A stretch of 14,713 nt of DNA from positions 1-14,713 of the forward strand of contig CAZQKE010000029.1 in NCBI GenBank assembly GCA_964593865.1, given 5' to 3'. Numbering within the stretch: the first letter of the stretch is position 1; each line of letters begins with the position of its first letter. Source of the DNA: CAZQKE01 sp964593865 (lineage in GTDB: Bacteria; Chloroflexota; Anaerolineae; JAAYZQ01). This document shows, piece by piece, positions 7,041 through 13,729 of the stretch. Made by a program: the position numbers and the translations under genes. Below the pieces are notes generated by a model. That model was not told the DNA's origin. It did no database searches and saw only the letters and a program-made list of their open reading frames with translations.

Positions 7041-8051
7041 CTAGTCGCCGATGTCAATGGTGATTGTGCCGTTCTTGATTCCTTCTATTGTGTCTTCGGC
7101 CAGCTTCTTGACATCGGGGGGCAGGTCAAAGTCGGGGTTGTACTCGATGACCTCGCCTCCGTTCTTCAGGTTGATGACGTATGCCTTGCCGCCGTAGGTT
7201 CCCTTTTCAATCTGGTCAATGATGTCCCGCAGCACGACCGCCCAATCATAGACTTGGTTGGCTACGACGATGTCGGGGGCCAGGGAGGTCTGGTTGGCCT
7301 GGGTGCCGAACCACAGCACACCGTGCTCTTCGGCCTTACCGATGGCCCCGACGACCATCTGGGCCGTCCCGGCCAGCACGTCGGCCCCGGCGGAGATGTG
7401 GGTGCTGGCGGCCTCGGCGGCCAGGGCCACATCGGAGAAGGAGCCGATGTAGTTGACGTTGACTTGGGCATCGGGATTAGAAGCTTTGACCCCCGCCACA
7501 AAGCCGTCAATGTACAGTTTGGCATCGCCTGTTTCGATGGGGCCGACCACGCCGATCACGTTGGTCTTGGTCAACTTCCCGGCCATGACACCATTGACAT
7601 AACCTCCTTCATGGGACGCCGCTTCGTAGGCAAAGACGTTGTTGATGCCTTCATCTACGAAAGTATCCACCGTGGTGCCGTGGGCGAAAGCCGTTTTGGG
7701 AAAGTCGGGGGCGATTTCCTTGAGAGAGCTGCCGTACTGAGAGCCGTGGGCGATGATTAGGTCGTAGCCTTGGGAGGCATAGTCACGGATGGCCGCGGCC
7801 GCATCATCCACGACGAACATGTTCTCCGAGTAGACGAGTTCCATCTTTTCCGGGCCGCCCATTTCGTTCTGAATTTTGATCAGGGCGTCGTACATACTTT
7901 GGCTGAAGGCCAGGTCGTTGATGGTGCTGGGCATGATGACGGCCACCCGAAAGACGCCGCTTTCCTTCTCGCCACCGGGGCCACAGCCGCCGACCGCCGC
8001 AACCAACAGGGCAAACAGGACCAGCAATGATAGCCACTTGATGCTTTTCAT
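7041..8051 (-). CDS. BMP family (PnrA/Med-type) substrate-binding lipoprotein
   Basis: This 336-residue protein is the extracytoplasmic binding component of the importer. It begins with a lipoprotein signal (LLVAAVGGC, modified Cys at residue 23), followed by the BMP fold: 'FRVAVIMPSTINDLAFSQSMYDAL', then 'YDLIIAHGSQYG' and 'IGVVGPIETGDAKLYIDGFVAGV'. Family members such as Treponema PnrA and B. subtilis NupN bind purine nucleosides; the ligand here is inferred, not proven. The ATG has a strong ribosome binding site (AAAGGAGGAAGG). It sits between the permease and ATPase genes, with a 120 bp gap upstream and a hairpin downstream that could raise its expression relative to the ATPase. Confidence 0.9.
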   Translation of the reverse strand: MKSIKWLSLLVLFALLVAAVGGCGPGGEKESGVFRVAVIMPSTINDLAFSQSMYDALIKIQNEMGGPEKMELVYSENMFVVDDAAAAIRDYASQGYDLIIAHGSQYGSSLKEIAPDFPKTAFAHGTTVDTFVDEGINNVFAYEAASHEGGYVNGVMAGKLTKTNVIGVVGPIETGDAKLYIDGFVAGVKASNPDAQVNVNYIGSFSDVALAAEAASTHISAGADVLAGTAQMVVGAIGKAEEHGVLWFGTQANQTSLAPDIVVANQVYDWAVVLRDIIDQIEKGTYGGKAYVINLKNGGEVIEYNPDFDLPPDVKKLAEDTIEGIKNGTITIDIGD

Positions 8052-8130
8052 TATTCCTTCCTCCTTTTGATGGTTCTAAAGTTTCTAATCCTGTAACGCT
8101 CTGTTTTATACTCGTGGTTTTCCCCGGCAT

Positions 8131-8140
8131 TCACCTCCTT
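8131..8140 (-). promoter_or_regulatory. Isolated perfect Shine-Dalgarno sequence upstream of the lipoprotein gene
   Basis: AAGGAGGTGA, complementary to the 16S rRNA 3' end, directly abuts an ATG (8128-8130) about 80 bases upstream of the true start of the binding-protein gene. The spacing to that ATG (3 bases after GGAGG) is too short for efficient initiation. The frame it opens runs into the binding-protein gene in another phase, so it may be a leader or leftover signal. Confidence 0.3.
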
Positions 8141-8171
8141 CCCTACGGTGGATTTGAACTGCCCCTCGCGC

Positions 8172-9101
8172 TTATCCTTCCCTCTCGAAGGGCTTGGTTA
8201 GGGCAGAGGGTGAACGCACCCGCTGTACCGTCAGGACCAGAGCGATGATGGTCAGCACGTAGGGCAACATGACCATCAGATCGGAAGGGATGGGCACGCC
8301 TTCGACCTGAAGCCGCAGCTGCAAAGCGTTGACCATGCTGAAAAGCAGGGCGCCCAGCATCACGCCAAAGGGCCGCCAGCCGCCAAAATAGACCAGGGCG
8401 ACGGCGATGAACCCCAGCCCGCTGGTCATGTTCTGTTGAAATACGTTCAGCAGGCCGATGGACATGGACGCTCCGGCGATGCCCGACATGATGCCGCCCA
8501 GGGTGACGGTGATGTAGCGCACGGTGGAGACGCTCACGCCCAGGGAGTCGGCGGCTTCCGGATGCTCGCCCACGGCCCGAATCTTGAGGCCCAGGGTGGT
8601 CTTTTGCAAGACGAACTGGGCGATGGGGACCAAGGCAAAGGCGACGTAGACCAAGATGTTTTGTTGGAAAAAGATCTCGCCGATGATGGGAATGTCGCCG
8701 AGGATGGGGATGTGAATGGAGGGGAAGCCGTTCACCGTCTCGACCGTGCCCATGAGCATTTGGAACAGCAAGGTGCTCATGCCCAAGCCAAAGAGGTAGA
8801 AGCCGATGCCGCTGATGCCTTGTTCCGCCTGCAGGTTGATGGTGACAAAGGCCATAGCCAGCCCCATGGCCGCTCCGACGATGATGGCGGCCAGCATCCC
8901 CAACCACAGGTTACCGGTTTGGAAGGTGACGTAAAAGGCGGCAAACGCGCCCATGAGCATTTGCCCTTCCACGCCCAGGTTGAGCACGCCGCTGCGTTGG
9001 CTCAACGTTTCCCCCAGCCCGGCATAGAGGTAAGGGGTCGCCAACCGGATACCGGAAGCCAGAATGCCGATGAAGAAAGATGTGGTCAAAACATCGCCCA
9101 T
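8172..9101 (-). CDS. ABC transporter permease (BPD_transp_2 family), second subunit
   Basis: A 309-residue membrane protein with about 8-9 hydrophobic segments and the family motif 'GVLNLGVEGQMLMGA' near residues 38-52. It also has 'GLKIRAVGEHPEAADSLGVSV' in the cytoplasmic loop that contacts the ATPase. It pairs with the other permease to make the channel of a BMP-type nucleoside/simple-sugar importer, like NupQ. It starts 4 bases after the stop of the first permease, with GGGAGGG upstream, so the two are surely co-transcribed. Confidence 0.88.
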   Translation of the reverse strand: MGDVLTTSFFIGILASGIRLATPYLYAGLGETLSQRSGVLNLGVEGQMLMGAFAAFYVTFQTGNLWLGMLAAIIVGAAMGLAMAFVTINLQAEQGISGIGFYLFGLGMSTLLFQMLMGTVETVNGFPSIHIPILGDIPIIGEIFFQQNILVYVAFALVPIAQFVLQKTTLGLKIRAVGEHPEAADSLGVSVSTVRYITVTLGGIMSGIAGASMSIGLLNVFQQNMTSGLGFIAVALVYFGGWRPFGVMLGALLFSMVNALQLRLQVEGVPIPSDLMVMLPYVLTIIALVLTVQRVRSPSALTKPFEREG

Positions 9102-9105
9102 GATT

Positions 9106-10230
9106 TTACCCTCCCGATTCTGCAGTCAGAGTTGTTTCGCGTTCCGGTTGATGGGTGGCTGCAATTTGCCGTCTGCGCTGCCGTTTGCGCCGCCAGATGT
9201 CGCTACTCACGACAAAGACCACGACCAGGCCGTTGAGGCCGATGATAAAGGCGGATGGGACTTGCATCACCCGTTGGAGTTTGTTGGCTCCCACCAGCAG
9301 TGCCCCGAACAGGAAGGAGGCCGGGATGGTGCCGATGGGGTGTAATTGGCCGAACAGGGCAGCCACGATGCCGTTGAACCCGGCCCCGCCGGTAAAGCCG
9401 GTCGCCGAGCCATCGGTGATCATCCGGTAGTTGAGACCGTAAACCTGGATGACGCCTGCCAATCCGGCAAAAGCACCGCTCAACAAAAGAGCGATAACGA
9501 TCTGCCGCCGGACGCGGATGCCGCCGTAGCGGGCCGCATGGGGGTTCTGGCCCACGGCCCGGATGCGGTAGCCCAGAGTGGTGCGCCACAGGAGAATGTA
9601 GACCAGGATGGCCAGGCCGACGGCGATGACTGCGCCCAGGTGCAGGCGGGTGGGGACCAGGCGGGGCAAGCGGAAAGCGGCATCCAAGGGGGCGGTTTGG
9701 GGGATCTTGCTGGCCAGCTCGGCTTGGGCGGGGTCAATCAACGGGCCGCGCAGCAAATAGTTCATGATCTGGACGGCGATGGCGTTCATCATCACCGTAC
9801 TGAGGATCTCGTTGACGCCGAAATATGCTTTGAGCGCGCCCGGAATCGCTCCCCAAAAGGCCCCGCCCGCGAAGCCGATCAACATTGCCAGAGGGACGAC
9901 CAGCCAGCCCGGTCCTCCTGACAGTTCCAGGCCGACAACCGTTCCCAAGATGGCGCCGATGATCATTTGGCCTTCACCGCCGATGTTGATGACGTTGGCC
10001 CGAAAAGCGATGCAGATGCCCAGGCCTACCAGGAGGAGAGGGACGGCTTTGACCGCCGTTTCGGCCAGGGCGTTGCCGCTGCCGAATGCGCCTTCCAGCA
10101 ATGCACCATAGGCCCGGATGGGGTTGGCCCCCAGCACCAACAGCATAACCGCTCCCACTGCCAATGCGGCCAGGGTTGCGAATACCGGTAGTAGGGCGTC
10201 TATGATTTGCGAGGCGTCGAATTTCTTCAT
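9106..10230 (-). CDS. ABC transporter permease (BPD_transp_2 family), first subunit
   Basis: A 374-residue membrane protein starting MKKFDASQ, with AGGAGGAG four bases upstream. A longer frame upstream exists, but it only translates the octamer repeat array and is rejected. The motif 'VINIGGEGQMIIGAI' (the counterpart of that in the partner permease) and 'LGYRIRAVGQNPHAARYGGI' in the ATPase-contact loop place it in the NupP/YufP-like branch, which has longer N-termini than its partner. First gene of the ABC operon. No convincing promoter was found in the upstream repeat region. Confidence 0.88.
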   Translation of the reverse strand: MKKFDASQIIDALLPVFATLAALAVGAVMLLVLGANPIRAYGALLEGAFGSGNALAETAVKAVPLLLVGLGICIAFRANVINIGGEGQMIIGAILGTVVGLELSGGPGWLVVPLAMLIGFAGGAFWGAIPGALKAYFGVNEILSTVMMNAIAVQIMNYLLRGPLIDPAQAELASKIPQTAPLDAAFRLPRLVPTRLHLGAVIAVGLAILVYILLWRTTLGYRIRAVGQNPHAARYGGIRVRRQIVIALLLSGAFAGLAGVIQVYGLNYRMITDGSATGFTGGAGFNGIVAALFGQLHPIGTIPASFLFGALLVGANKLQRVMQVPSAFIIGLNGLVVVFVVSSDIWRRKRQRRRQIAATHQPERETTLTAESGG

Positions 10231-10243
10231 CTCTCCTCCTGTG

Positions 10244-10299
10244 TTGGCAGATTGGTAGATTGGTACATTGGTAAGTTGGGAAATCGGTAGATTGGTGGC
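10244..10299. repeat. Tandem octamer repeat array, seven units
   Basis: Seven consecutive 8-bp units follow the pattern TTGGTAGA: TTGGCAGA, TTGGTAGA, TTGGTACA, TTGGTAAG, TTGGGAAA, TCGGTAGA, TTGGTGGC. The array lies directly upstream of the first permease gene. Bases 10275-10284 (GTTGGGAAAT) can also pair with 10311-10320. The same octamer type occurs at 6969-7026. Confidence 0.75.
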
Positions 10300-10328
10300 G
10301 CCCCTGCCCAATTTCCCAACGCCAGATC

Positions 10329-10357
10329 TTGACTCTGACGCCGATTCGTGGTAAGAT
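10329..10357 (+). promoter_or_regulatory. Plus-strand promoter in the spacer, for the candidate RNA
   Basis: TTGACT (10329-10334; 5 of 6 consensus) and TAAGAT (10352-10357; 4 of 6) are exactly 17 bp apart. Transcription would start near 10364. No protein-coding gene follows on this strand; the next feature is a set of hairpins ending in a T-tract. Confidence 0.5.
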
Positions 10358-10363
10358 GAGTGT

Positions 10364-10471
10364 GAAGTAGCGGCAACATAAGTCCTGGACCGGCTGGGTG
10401 TTCGTAGAACACCCCACTCCGCCTAAGAAAAGGCGGTGGTTATCGGCCCCCAAGCCAGGCCGCTATTTTTG
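10364..10471 (+). ncRNA. Candidate small structured RNA next to a DUF3800 remnant
   Basis: The predicted transcript is about 108 nt. TAGCGGC (10368-10374) pairs with GCCGCTA (10459-10465), and CTGG (10385-10388) with CCAG (10455-10458), closing the molecule. Inside are a perfect 8-bp hairpin, GGGTGTTC-GTA-GAACACCC (10396-10414), and CCGCCT-AAGAAA-AGGCGG (10419-10436). A T-tract (10466-10470) follows the closing stem, as in an intrinsic terminator. A promoter at the right distance supports the plus strand; the minus strand has no T-tract at its end. It does not look like SRP, 6S or tmRNA. Conserved RNA motifs have been described next to DUF3800 genes, which makes the neighbouring remnant notable; membership cannot be judged by eye. 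Confidence 0.5.
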
Positions 10472-10706
10472 TTCCCCACACTTTTTCTTCCACCATGACT
10501 TTGGACGCGATAATGTGCGCAGCCCAATTGTTACCTTGAGCGTGCTTTTGCTCAAAAGCCCAAGCCACAAAGTCTACCGCTTGCAATCCCGGTTCGGCCC
10601 ATGAGTCTTGTTGTTCGATCAACACGACCTGATCGGGTACGTCCGCGATGGCCTCGCGTATCGCGCGTTCAAGTTGCATCTGCTGACGGCGTTGGTGTAT
10701 CGCTCG
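10440..10706 (-). pseudogene. C-terminal remnant of a DUF3800-domain protein
   Basis: The minus-strand frame reads 'HQRRQQMQLERAIREA' followed by 'DSWAEPGLQAVDFVAWAFEQKH', resembling the C-terminal end of DUF3800 proteins, where an acidic 'LQAVDFVAWA' segment is typical of this RNase H-like family. Only about 88 residues are present; a full protein is usually more than 200. An internal ATG at 10679 lacks a ribosome binding site. The upstream part is missing and the frame runs into the 3' end of the molybdenum hydroxylase gene. The last codons overlap the 3' half of the candidate RNA on the other strand. Most likely a decayed gene end. Confidence 0.5.
10444..10470 (+). terminator. Intrinsic terminator of the candidate RNA
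   Basis: CGGCC (10444-10448) and GGCCG (10458-10462) form a local stem, followed after CTA by TTTTT (10466-10470). The 3' strand can alternatively pair with TAGCGGC at the RNA 5' end, so two competing folds exist. The local stem is short. Confidence 0.4.
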
Positions 10707-10749
10707 TCCAGACGCAGCTCTATCCGCATCTACCGGTCTAGGTGCCGGC

Positions 10750-13542
10750 CTATCGCTCCTTCAGCCGGACGGGCAATTTGTACACCCGCACTCCCACGGC
10801 GTCGTAGATGGCGTTGCAGATGGCCGGAGCGGTGGGGATGGAGGGCAGCTCGCCGACGCCTTTGGCGCCGTAAGGGCCGGTGGAGGTCGGATGCTCGGCC
10901 AGGTGGACCTCCATTTCGGGCATATCGCCGATGAGGGGGACCTTGTAGTCCTTCCAGCGTCGCGTTTTGGGGATGCCTTCTTCCAGCACGTACTCTTCGG
11001 TCAGGGCCGTGCCGATGCCCATGACGATGCCGCCTTCTACCTGGCCCAAGAAGGCTTGAGGGTTGAGGGCGCGGCCTCCGTCGGCGGCGGCGATGACGCG
11101 CAGGACCTGCACTTTGCCGCTCTCCGGGTCCACGGCGACCTGGGCTGCTTGGGCGGCAAAGCCGAAGGCAAAGTGCATGTCCCCGCCTTGACCCAAAGGC
11201 AGCGTGTCGGGGGCGCGGTAGAGGTAGCGCAGGCGCGGCTCGCGGCCTTCCTCAATGAGCCATTGGACCGCCCGACCGAAGGGGGCATGTTGCCCTGCGG
11301 CCCGTAGCTCGCCCTCTTCAAAGCGGATGCTTTCCGGCGGCACATCCCAACGCTCGGCGGCGACATCGGCCAGGCGACGACGCAGGCCCTCGGCGGCGAG
11401 GCGCACGGCGTTGCCGCTGACGAATGTCTGGCGGCTGGCAGTGGTCGGCCCCCCGTCGGGGCACAGGTCGGTATCCGAAAGCAGGACATGTGCCCGTTCA
11501 ATGGGCAAACCAAAAACCTCGGCGGTGATCTGGGCCAGCACGGTGGTCAACCCCTGGCCCAGGTCGGCGGAGCTGACACGGGCCGTTGCACTTCCGTCGG
11601 GGTAGACTTCTACTTCTGCTTCGGCTTGATCGGGTGCGCCGCCGCCGAACCCGGTGTTCTTGTAGGCACAGGCCAAGCCCCAACCGATTTGGGCGTTGGG
11701 GAACGGGGCTTCGGGAGGCCGGGAATCCAGCTCGCGGACGCGCCGTTCAACCCAGTCCAGGCAGTCCAGCAGGCCGACCGATTCGCGGAGGATTTGCCCG
11801 GTGGCGGTCATGGCGCCGACGCGCAGGGCGTTTTTGCGCCGCAGCGCAAAGGGGTCCATGCCCAGCTCATGGGCCAGGATGTCCATGTTTGATTCGACGG
11901 CAAAGGCCGACTGGGTGACGCCAAAGCCGCGAAAGGCCCCCGCAGGCGGGTTGTTGGTGAACATGGCGTAACAATCCACCTTGACGTTGGGGACTTGGTA
12001 GGGGCCGCTGGCGTGGGTGGTAGCCCGCTTGAGCACTTTGTCGGAAAGGCTGGCATAGGCCCCGGCGTCGCCTATCAGCTCCGCCTGGACGGCGACCAGG
12101 GTGCCATCCCGTTTGGCGCCGGTTTTGATGCGGATGACGGTGGCGTGGCGTTTGGGGTGGGCCAGAAGCGATTCGGCCCGGTCGTAGAGGATTTTGACCG
12201 GGCGGCCCGTTACTTGGGCCAGCAGTGCGGCGTGGATCTGCCCGGCAATGTCCTCTTTGCCGCCGAATCCGCCGCCGATGAGGGTCCCTCGCACCCGCAC
12301 CGCTTCTTCCGGCAGGTCCAAAGCGGCGGCGATCTGGGCGCGGTCGGCGTAGGGGATCTGCGAGCCGACATAGACGGTCAGCTTGGGGTGTTCTTCGTCG
12401 TATCCGGCGGGAACGGCGATGCTGCATTCCGGCTCCATGAACATATGGTCGTAGGTCGGTGTGCGGTACTCGCGCTCCACGATGACATCGGCTTGGGCAA
12501 AGCCCTCCTCTACATCACCCAAGCGGACCTTGATGTGCTCCAGGAGGTTGCCGGTGGGCCATTCTTCGTGGACGATGGGGGCGTCCGGCTCGCGGGCCTG
12601 CTCCGCACTGGCGACGACCGGCAGCGGTTCATATTCGACGCGGATGTGTTTCAGGGCCTCGCGGGCGATTTCGGGTGTATCCGCCGCGACCACGGCCACG
12701 GCATCGCCCAGGTAGCGCACCTTGTCGTCGCACAGCACCGGCCAATCCTGGTAGACCAGGCCATGGCGGTTGCGGCCCGGCACGTCCTGGTAGGTCAGGA
12801 CGGCGTGGACGCCGGGCAACGCTTTGGCCTCGGCGGTGTCAATGGAAAGGATGCGGGCGTGGGGGTAGGCGGCCCGCAGCACTGCACCGTGGAGCATCCC
12901 GGCGAAGGTATAGTCGTCGGCGAATTTGGCCGCTCCCGTTACCTTGTCCACCGCATCGGGGCGGGGGTAGGAATGGCCGATGACGCGCAGCGGCTCTATG
13001 GTCTCCGGGATGAGGGGCGGTAGCGGCTCGCCGGTGCGGGCTTCGTGGATGGCGGAGCGGACGGCCCGCAGGATGCTGGCATAGCCGGTGCAGCGGCAGG
13101 CGTTGCGGGCCAGGGCCTTTTTGATCTCGCGCTCCACGGCGGTGTCGTCGGGGATGTCCTCGGCGTCGGCCAGCTTGGTCCACAGGGCGGCGGCGGCCAT
13201 GAGCAGGCCCGGCGTGCAAAAGCCGCATTGGACCGCGCCGTGTTCAATGAACGCTTTCTGCAACGGGTGCAGCTCGCCCGGCTTGCCCCACCAATCGGCC
13301 AAGCCTTCGACGGTGAGCACTCGCTTGCCCACTGCCCGGCGGGCGGGGTAAACGCAGGATCGGACCGCCCGCCCATCCACCAAGACGGTGCAGGTCCCAC
13401 ACTGGCCGTCGCTGCAACCGATCTTGGTTCCGGTCAGCCCCAGGTCGCGGCGCAATACATCGGCCAGGGTGGCATCGGCGGCCACGGTGAGCGTGTGTTC
13501 TGCACCGTTGACGGTCACATCGATTGTGATCGAATCGGTCAT
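10750..13542 (-). CDS. Fused 2Fe-2S/molybdopterin hydroxylase of the xanthine dehydrogenase family, without FAD domain
   Basis: The 930-residue enzyme starts at MTDSITID, with GGAGGG a few bases upstream; a 22-residue longer frame is less likely. The N-terminus holds a plant-type [2Fe-2S] site (Cys43, 48, 51, 63) and the second Fe-S domain (Cys106, 109, 149, 151). The molybdopterin part follows from about residue 185. GGGFGGKE (423-430) and AFRGFG (536-541) place Glu430 and Arg538 where xanthine dehydrogenases have their substrate-binding Glu and Arg; the catalytic base is probably Glu898 in GVGE near the C-terminus. Aldehyde oxidases and CO dehydrogenase differ at these sites. It likely hydroxylates a purine such as hypoxanthine or xanthine. 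No FAD subunit or maturation factor is adjacent. E. coli XdhD and Se-dependent XDH-like enzymes share this fused layout and are alternatives. Confidence 0.85.
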   Translation of the reverse strand: MTDSITIDVTVNGAEHTLTVAADATLADVLRRDLGLTGTKIGCSDGQCGTCTVLVDGRAVRSCVYPARRAVGKRVLTVEGLADWWGKPGELHPLQKAFIEHGAVQCGFCTPGLLMAAAALWTKLADAEDIPDDTAVEREIKKALARNACRCTGYASILRAVRSAIHEARTGEPLPPLIPETIEPLRVIGHSYPRPDAVDKVTGAAKFADDYTFAGMLHGAVLRAAYPHARILSIDTAEAKALPGVHAVLTYQDVPGRNRHGLVYQDWPVLCDDKVRYLGDAVAVVAADTPEIAREALKHIRVEYEPLPVVASAEQAREPDAPIVHEEWPTGNLLEHIKVRLGDVEEGFAQADVIVEREYRTPTYDHMFMEPECSIAVPAGYDEEHPKLTVYVGSQIPYADRAQIAAALDLPEEAVRVRGTLIGGGFGGKEDIAGQIHAALLAQVTGRPVKILYDRAESLLAHPKRHATVIRIKTGAKRDGTLVAVQAELIGDAGAYASLSDKVLKRATTHASGPYQVPNVKVDCYAMFTNNPPAGAFRGFGVTQSAFAVESNMDILAHELGMDPFALRRKNALRVGAMTATGQILRESVGLLDCLDWVERRVRELDSRPPEAPFPNAQIGWGLACAYKNTGFGGGAPDQAEAEVEVYPDGSATARVSSADLGQGLTTVLAQITAEVFGLPIERAHVLLSDTDLCPDGGPTTASRQTFVSGNAVRLAAEGLRRRLADVAAERWDVPPESIRFEEGELRAAGQHAPFGRAVQWLIEEGREPRLRYLYRAPDTLPLGQGGDMHFAFGFAAQAAQVAVDPESGKVQVLRVIAAADGGRALNPQAFLGQVEGGIVMGIGTALTEEYVLEEGIPKTRRWKDYKVPLIGDMPEMEVHLAEHPTSTGPYGAKGVGELPSIPTAPAICNAIYDAVGVRVYKLPVRLKER

Positions 13543-13606
13543 TTTGCCCTCCGAACAATGTTCTTCCCAGTGCCCAAGCGGCGATTTCGAGGTCACAACG
13601 AGGAAC

Positions 13607-13612
13607 ATTTTA
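13607..13612 (-). promoter_or_regulatory. Possible -10 box for the molybdenum hydroxylase gene
   Basis: On the minus strand TAAAAT lies about 65 bases upstream of the chosen start. The hexamer 17 bp further upstream (TTCCCC) is a poor -35, so a weak or activator-dependent promoter is possible. Confidence 0.3.
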
Positions 13613-13658
13613 CCGCAGAATAGGCAAAAGGGGAAATTTAACCGGGCGCGATTGAGTG

Positions 13659-13687
13659 TTGACGGTGATGATCTTCTATGGTATGAT
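13659..13687 (+). promoter_or_regulatory. Sigma-A-type promoter for the lipoyl/octanoyl transferase gene
   Basis: TTGACG (13659-13664; 5 of 6) and TATGAT (13682-13687; 5 of 6) are separated by exactly 17 bp. The start site would be near 13694, giving a very short leader before the ATG at 13712. Confidence 0.65.
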
Positions 13688-13711
13688 TGGTCTCAGAAAG
13701 GTGAGGCACCA

Positions 13712-13729
13712 ATGGAAGATTTGTCATAA
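13712..13729 (+). promoter_or_regulatory. Five-codon minicistron overlapping the next start codon
   Basis: ATG GAA GAT TTG TCA TAA (peptide MEDLS) is preceded by AAAGGTGAGG at suitable spacing. Its stop codon overlaps the next ATG by one base (TAATG). The main gene's own ATG has no separate ribosome binding site, which suggests that translation of the short cistron delivers ribosomes to it. Confidence 0.45.

Noticed and set aside
8135..8170. tRNA T-loop-like sequence TTCAAATCC on the minus strand
   Set aside because: The flanking 5-bp T-stem does not pair (3 of 5) and no acceptor, D or anticodon arms are visible.
10244..10299. CRISPR array
   Set aside because: The units are contiguous octamers without spacers, and no cas genes are present.
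10231..10311. N-terminal extension of the first permease
   Set aside because: These 27 codons only translate the octamer array; an ATG with AGGAGGAG at 10230 is a better start.
10364..10471. Candidate RNA as SRP (4.5S), 6S or tmRNA
   Set aside because: The SRP core loop with GNRA cap is absent, the large central bubble of 6S is not seen, and there is no tRNA-like end or tag frame.
11995..13023. Long plus-strand open frame opposite the molybdenum hydroxylase
   Set aside because: It is a mirror of a strongly supported gene and is Gly/Val/Asp-rich without motifs.
13543..13608. 22-residue N-terminal extension of the molybdenum hydroxylase
   Set aside because: The ATG at 13542 has a GGAGGG site and matches where the 2Fe-2S domain normally begins.
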